The notes under the pieces were generated by a model. That model searched no databases and was not told where the DNA came from. It worked only from the letters and a program-made list of their open reading frames with translations. 10,407 bases of DNA from Acidimicrobiales bacterium (GTDB taxonomy: Bacteria; Actinomycetota; Acidimicrobiia; Acidimicrobiales; Poriferisodalaceae): contig JAGQSP010000181.1 in assembly GCA_020439485.1 (NCBI GenBank), positions 1 through 10,407 on the forward strand. Reading direction: 5' to 3'. Shown in pieces: positions 7,486 to 10,407 of the stretch (the stretch's first letter is position 1; the number at the start of each line of letters is the position of its first letter). The translations under genes were made by a program, and so were the position numbers.

Positions 7486-8601
7486 GTGCTGAACAAGTTC
7501 GATGACTATCCGATACACCAGACGCCCGAGCCGATAGCCCACCCGGCCGACTCCGACCGCAACTTCTACGACCGCACATGGTTCAACGGGTACTCGGCCG
7601 ACGGCGGCCAGTACTTCGGCATAGGGATGGCGATCTACCCCTATCGAGGGGTGCTCGACTGTGCGTTCAGCACCGTCGAGCGCGGCGGCCGACAGCACGC
7701 GTACATCGCCAGCCGATCGGCCCCCCAGGAGCGCACCGACATGCAGGTGGGTCCGTTTCGAATAGAGATCATCGAGCCGCTGCGACGCAGCCGTGTGATC
7801 CTCGACGACAACGAGACCGGTCTGGCATGTGACCTCACGTTCTCGGCCCGCACGTCGGCGATACAGGAGAATCGCCAGACTCTGTGGTCGGGTGTGCGTC
7901 GGATCATGGACGCCACACGCATGGATGTGTTCGGCCGCTGGACGGGCACGGTCAAGACACCTGACGGCGAGTTCGAGGTCGACGACTGGTACGGAACCAA
8001 GGATCGGTCGTGGGGTGTGCGAGGCGTTGGCGAACCCGAGGGCGGTAAACCCAGCGGCGGTCGAGTGTTCTTCTTCCTGTGGGCCCCGTTGTTCTGGGAC
8101 GACCACGTTTCGCATGCGATCTTCTTCGACGGGCGGCGCGGAGAGGCGTTGGCCAGAGAGGGACTGATCGCTCCGCTCTATGAGTCTGAACACGACATAC
8201 CGTCGACGTTGGACGATCCGGCCGAGCGCATGGCCACTGCCCTTCATCGCGTCAAATATCACCAGGGCACTCGTCTGGCCTCATCTGCGGAAATAGATCT
8301 GCTTGGGCTCGACGGGTCGAAGCGTACGATTTCGCTCGAACCGCTTCTGCGGTTCCAGATGAAGGGTCTGGGATACAACCACCCGACCTGGAAGCAGGGC
8401 ATGTACCACGGCGAGTTCGCCACCCACTACGAGGTCTATGAGCCCGACCAGCTCGATCTGCTGGCTCCCGACAACATCCACGTGCAACAGGTGGTGCGAG
8501 CCACCGACGGAGAGCGCAGCGGCATCGGAGTGCTCGAACAGATCGTGATCGGACCCTACGAGCCTGCCGGTTTCAAGGGCGCCCTCGACGGCGCCAGCTG
8601 A
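7486..8601 (+). CDS. Uncharacterised protein, probably of the DUF7064/DUF7065 (CrtC/AttH-like) group
   Basis: Protein of 371 residues with no signal peptide and no membrane segment. From memory it resembles a large family of uncharacterised actinobacterial and proteobacterial proteins annotated as DUF7064/DUF7065, distantly related to the beta-barrel hydroxyneurosporene-synthase/AttH fold. Landmarks are HQTPEPIAHPADSDRNFYDR near the N terminus, a long beta-rich stretch (GIGMAIYPYRGVLDCAF; IEIIEPLRRSRVILDDNETGL), DRSWGVR (173-179) and an aromatic second half (FFFLWAPLFW; YNHPTWKQGMYHGEF). The family name is a recollection, not a search result. The start is GTG at 7486, the only candidate in this frame after an in-frame TAG at 7456. 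An AAGGTGG run lies at 7478-7484, unusually close to it. The gene follows the chaperone by 19 bases with no terminator between, so it may be co-transcribed with the copper genes, but no metal-binding motif is evident. Biochemical function is unknown. Confidence 0.85.
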   Translation: MLNKFDDYPIHQTPEPIAHPADSDRNFYDRTWFNGYSADGGQYFGIGMAIYPYRGVLDCAFSTVERGGRQHAYIASRSAPQERTDMQVGPFRIEIIEPLRRSRVILDDNETGLACDLTFSARTSAIQENRQTLWSGVRRIMDATRMDVFGRWTGTVKTPDGEFEVDDWYGTKDRSWGVRGVGEPEGGKPSGGRVFFFLWAPLFWDDHVSHAIFFDGRRGEALAREGLIAPLYESEHDIPSTLDDPAERMATALHRVKYHQGTRLASSAEIDLLGLDGSKRTISLEPLLRFQMKGLGYNHPTWKQGMYHGEFATHYEVYEPDQLDLLAPDNIHVQQVVRATDGERSGIGVLEQIVIGPYEPAGFKGALDGAS

Positions 8602-8621
8602 GGGGCGGTCCGGAAAACGGG

Positions 8622-8657
8622 CCAGGCCAGGTCCAACCGAAGCTGGACCTGGCCTGG
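8622..8657. terminator. Hairpin between convergent genes, likely bidirectional terminator
   Basis: A perfect 14-bp inverted repeat, CCAGGCCAGGTCCA (8622-8635) and TGGACCTGGCCTGG (8644-8657), encloses an 8-base loop that can close further by a C-G pair over a CGAA tetraloop. It lies 20 bases after the stop of the plus-strand gene and 35 bases beyond the stop of the minus-strand gene. On the minus strand the stem is followed shortly by TTTT (complement of 8614-8617), a weak U-tract. On the plus strand no U-tract follows, as is often so in GC-rich actinobacteria. Confidence 0.75.
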
Positions 8658-8692
8658 TGCTCAACCTTCGCAGGCGGCCGCCTGAGCGTCGC

Positions 8693-10267
8693 TCAGTTGT
8701 TGAAAGTCAGCCCCGAGCGGATGCGGATGGGCGTGTGTGCTGCAGCCGATCCTGGCCCCGAGAAGCAATAGTTGCCGCACGTGTTGTCCATCAACAGCGT
8801 CTTGGTTGCCGCGTCCTTGATCATCAGGCGCACGACGTCGGGGCCCTTGTCCCATGGGAACGAGCCGCCACCCATCACCCACCAGTTGGAGGGCTTGCCG
8901 AGGTTGATTGTGCGCTTGCCGGTCTCGTCGGTGAACCTCATCCCCGCGGTCCGTTCCGAGGTGCAGGTCTCGTCGAAGCCGCCACTGAAGTTGCGGCCGT
9001 TCTTCCAGCGCCACATGCACACCTGGATGATGACCTCTCTGCTCGTGGGCTTGTCGAGGATCTCGATCTCGAGAATGGCATCACCACCACTGACGATGTT
9101 GGGGCTGCGCCAGTTGCCGTGATCAATCCAGTTCGGCGTCCAATAGACCGAGTTGGTCGCGGTCTGAGTCTGCGATGCCCAAACCGTAACGGCGTTACCC
9201 GACGGCACCGGCGGGTTGGTCGTCGTGGTGGTGGTGGGCTTTTGGGTTGTGGTGGTTGTCGGCTTTTGGGTTGTGGTGGTTGTCGGCTTTTGGGTTGTGG
9301 TGGTTGTCGGCTTTTGAGTAGTGGTCGTGGTGGTCGGCTTCTGCGTTGTTGTGGTGGTGGTCGGCTTCTGCGTTGTTGTGGTGGTGGTCGGCTTCTGCGT
9401 TGTTGTGGTGGTCGTCGCAGTGGCCACGATGTTGGTGCGAATCGCCACGTCGACAGTTCCGGGAGTGTCGGGCGAGCTCACGGCGTCGCCCCCGAACCGG
9501 GTCAGCTCGCCACTGGTCGACGCGAGCACATAGCCGCCTTCGCCGTCTGGGGAAGCACCCACGATGTCGCTGCGCCCGGTGCCGCCGACAGAGCCTGCGA
9601 ACACCATGCCGAAGGCGAACACTCCACCGTCGCCACCGATGAGGCCGTAAGAGTCGGAGTCGGGGCCCTGGATTGCATCGACGATGGGGCGGTCGAGCGC
9701 TGCGCCGGGAGGCAAAACGCCGGGCACCGACCCGGCAAAGGTCGCGTCGCCGAACGCGAACACGCCACCGTCATCGTGGAACACGCGATAGCCGGCGCCG
9801 GTGATCTGAATCGCCACGGCGCGGGTGCCGGTGTCTCCGGCAACTTCGGGTACCGAGCCGTACCAGGGGAGCGTGACCGGAATGGCAAAGACGCCGCCGT
9901 CGGCGGCGAGGAGGTAGTAGCCCGCATCGTCGGCTGCGGCAGCAATGGCCACGATTGGCTGATCCAGAGCAACCCAGCTGACGTCGCCGAAGTACTTGGC
10001 ATCGCCGTGGGCAGTGACCAAACCGTCGGCGTGGGCGACCCAGTAGCCCTGCCCGGTCGATGTAACTGCCAGCCCGACTGCAGGCGACGCCGACATGGAG
10101 TCGCCGAAGTCGGGGGCGCCGCCGAACGCGATGACGTCACCGGACGCGGTGACGAGCCATCCAGAGCCATCTGCGCCCGCGGCGCGCGACGGAGCCGCAA
10201 CAAGAGCGAGGCTTGAAACGAGCAGAACAAGGGCCGCGAAAGCCTTCGAGACGCTACGCAAATACAT
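8693..10267 (-). CDS. Secreted modular protein: signal peptide, six propeller-like repeats, Thr-rich linker, unknown four-Cys C-terminal domain
   Basis: Exported protein of 524 residues. Residues 1-30 form a Sec signal peptide (basic start, then a run of A/L/V, APSRA cleavage area). Residues about 34-280 hold six degenerate repeats of roughly 40 residues with the core G-Y-x-L/V-x-x-x-D-G-G-V-F-A-F-G-D-A-x-F-x-G-S; the best copies read YRVFHDDGGVFAFGDATFAGS and SYGLIGGDGGVFAFG. This suggests a six-bladed beta-propeller. Residues about 285-352 are a linker of seven T5-6QKP units ending in NPPVPSG, probably extended and possibly O-glycosylated. Residues about 353-524 form a Trp-rich, beta-looking domain with Cys417, 435, 497 and 501, fit for two disulfides outside the cell; I do not recognise it. 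There is no LPXTG motif or C-terminal membrane anchor, so it is probably released or held non-covalently. The ATG at 10267 follows GAAAGG (complement of 10275-10280) at a 7-base spacing. A role in binding a surface or polysaccharide is a guess. Confidence 0.9.
   Translation of the reverse strand: MYLRSVSKAFAALVLLVSSLALVAAPSRAAGADGSGWLVTASGDVIAFGGAPDFGDSMSASPAVGLAVTSTGQGYWVAHADGLVTAHGDAKYFGDVSWVALDQPIVAIAAAADDAGYYLLAADGGVFAIPVTLPWYGSVPEVAGDTGTRAVAIQITGAGYRVFHDDGGVFAFGDATFAGSVPGVLPPGAALDRPIVDAIQGPDSDSYGLIGGDGGVFAFGMVFAGSVGGTGRSDIVGASPDGEGGYVLASTSGELTRFGGDAVSSPDTPGTVDVAIRTNIVATATTTTTTQKPTTTTTTQKPTTTTTTQKPTTTTTTQKPTTTTTQKPTTTTTQKPTTTTTQKPTTTTTTNPPVPSGNAVTVWASQTQTATNSVYWTPNWIDHGNWRSPNIVSGGDAILEIEILDKPTSREVIIQVCMWRWKNGRNFSGGFDETCTSERTAGMRFTDETGKRTINLGKPSNWWVMGGGSFPWDKGPDVVRLMIKDAATKTLLMDNTCGNYCFSGPGSAAAHTPIRIRSGLTFNN
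9237..9413 (-). repeat. In-frame tandem repeat coding for the (T5-6QKP)7 linker
   Basis: Seven tandem units on the minus-strand gene. Read on the plus strand, 9237-9260, 9261-9284 and 9285-9308 are identical 24-bp units with GGCTTTTGG; 9309-9335 is a divergent 27-bp unit; 9336-9362 and 9363-9389 are identical 27-bp units with GGCTTCTGC; 9390-9413 is a shortened 24-bp copy of the latter. All lengths are multiples of three, so gain or loss of units would keep the frame. The two perfect sub-blocks with different Lys and Gln codons show two separate local expansions. Confidence 0.9.
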
Positions 10268-10324
10268 TGAGCGACCTTTCGATCTCGGAGAGTGGTCGAA
10301 TGCTTAGCATGGGTGGCACGGCTA

Positions 10325-10352
10325 AATCTAGTCTCGTCGCCGATTTGGTCCA
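10325..10352 (-). promoter_or_regulatory. Weak putative promoter of the secreted modular protein
   Basis: On the minus strand TGGACC (complement of 10347-10352, 4 of 6 to TTGACA) and TAGATT (complement of 10325-10330, 4 of 6 to TATAAT) are 16 bases apart. Transcription would begin about 50 bases before the ATG, leaving a leader that carries the GAAAGG site. Matches of this quality arise by chance, so this is only the best candidate in the 140 bases visible upstream of the gene. Confidence 0.3.
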
Positions 10353-10371
10353 CCGCCGGGGCTGTACACCC

Positions 10372-10399
10372 GGCCGGACTCTATCAATTGGCCGGACTC
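10372..10399. repeat. Short direct repeat GGCCGGACTC, two copies
   Basis: GGCCGGACTC occurs at 10372-10381 and again at 10390-10399, so the copies start 18 bases apart, just upstream of the putative promoter of the secreted protein. The second copy runs into the palindrome GACTCGAGTC (10395-10404). This spacing of near two helical turns could suit a regulator, but the window ends at 10407 and the full element cannot be seen. Confidence 0.4.
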
Positions 10400-10407
10400 G
10401 AGTCTCG

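Noticed and set aside
8657..10216. A 519-codon open frame on the plus strand opposite the secreted protein, with a Gly/Cys-rich repeat section.
   Set aside because: It is the mirror of the minus-strand gene, which has a signal peptide, a ribosome binding site and recognisable repeats. Its own product is low-complexity with no domain, and its repeats simply reflect the Thr-linker DNA read backwards.
1..10407. tRNA, rRNA, CRISPR arrays, insertion sequences, toxin-antitoxin or defence genes.
   Set aside because: Reading both strands I found no cloverleaf, no spaced identical repeats other than the coding Thr linker, no transposase motif, and nothing resembling defence or mobile genes.

Overview
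The window is GC-rich, densely packed bacterial DNA. The best guess is an actinobacterium, possibly class Acidimicrobiia. This rests on the high-GC codon use, the MsmX/UgpC-type sugar ATPase beside two GH13 enzymes, and above all the secreted protein at the right end, whose 'DGGVFAFGDA.F.GS' repeats and Thr-rich linker I associate with that group. The taxonomic call is an inference. I see no tRNA, rRNA, CRISPR array, insertion sequence or phage gene.

Left block (1-4589, + strand): an alpha-glucoside utilisation cluster. A GH13 alpha-glucosidase, cut off at its N terminus by the window edge, overlaps by 8 bases a second GH13 enzyme of the maltodextrin-glucosidase/neopullulanase type. After 43 bases comes the ATPase of a CUT1 sugar ABC transporter. 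The solute-binding protein and permeases are not in the window and probably lie upstream. Together these would import maltodextrins or related alpha-glucosides and hydrolyse them to glucose in the cytoplasm.

Middle block (4617-7466, + strand): a metal-resistance cluster of a MerR-family sensor, a P1B-1-type Cu(I)-exporting ATPase (copA-like) and a small CopZ-like metallochaperone. The sensor-ATPase junction holds the clearest regulatory element in the window. It is a MerR-type promoter (-35 TTGACC, 20-bp spacer, -10 TAGACT) whose spacer contains the dyad TTCCAG-TCGG-CTGGAA. The sensor's stop codon lies inside the -35 box. The -10 box ends exactly 7 bases before the copA ATG, which predicts a leaderless mRNA. 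The sensor carries Cys at position 77, a residue normally linked to divalent-metal sensors rather than Cu(I) sensors, although the pump is clearly of the Cu(I) type.

Right block (7486-10407): a 371-residue protein of unknown function (+ strand) starts 19 bases after the chaperone gene. It converges on a minus-strand gene for a 524-residue secreted protein made of a signal peptide, six propeller-like repeats, a (T5-6QKP)x7 linker and an unrecognised four-cysteine C-terminal domain. A perfect 14-bp hairpin between the two convergent genes is a likely shared terminator. The last 140 bases hold the ribosome binding site and a weak putative promoter of the secreted protein gene.

No clearly new multi-gene system is visible. 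The points most worth following are the geometry and metal specificity of the copper-cluster switch, the orphan C-terminal domain of the secreted protein, and the uncharacterised gene attached to the copper cluster.
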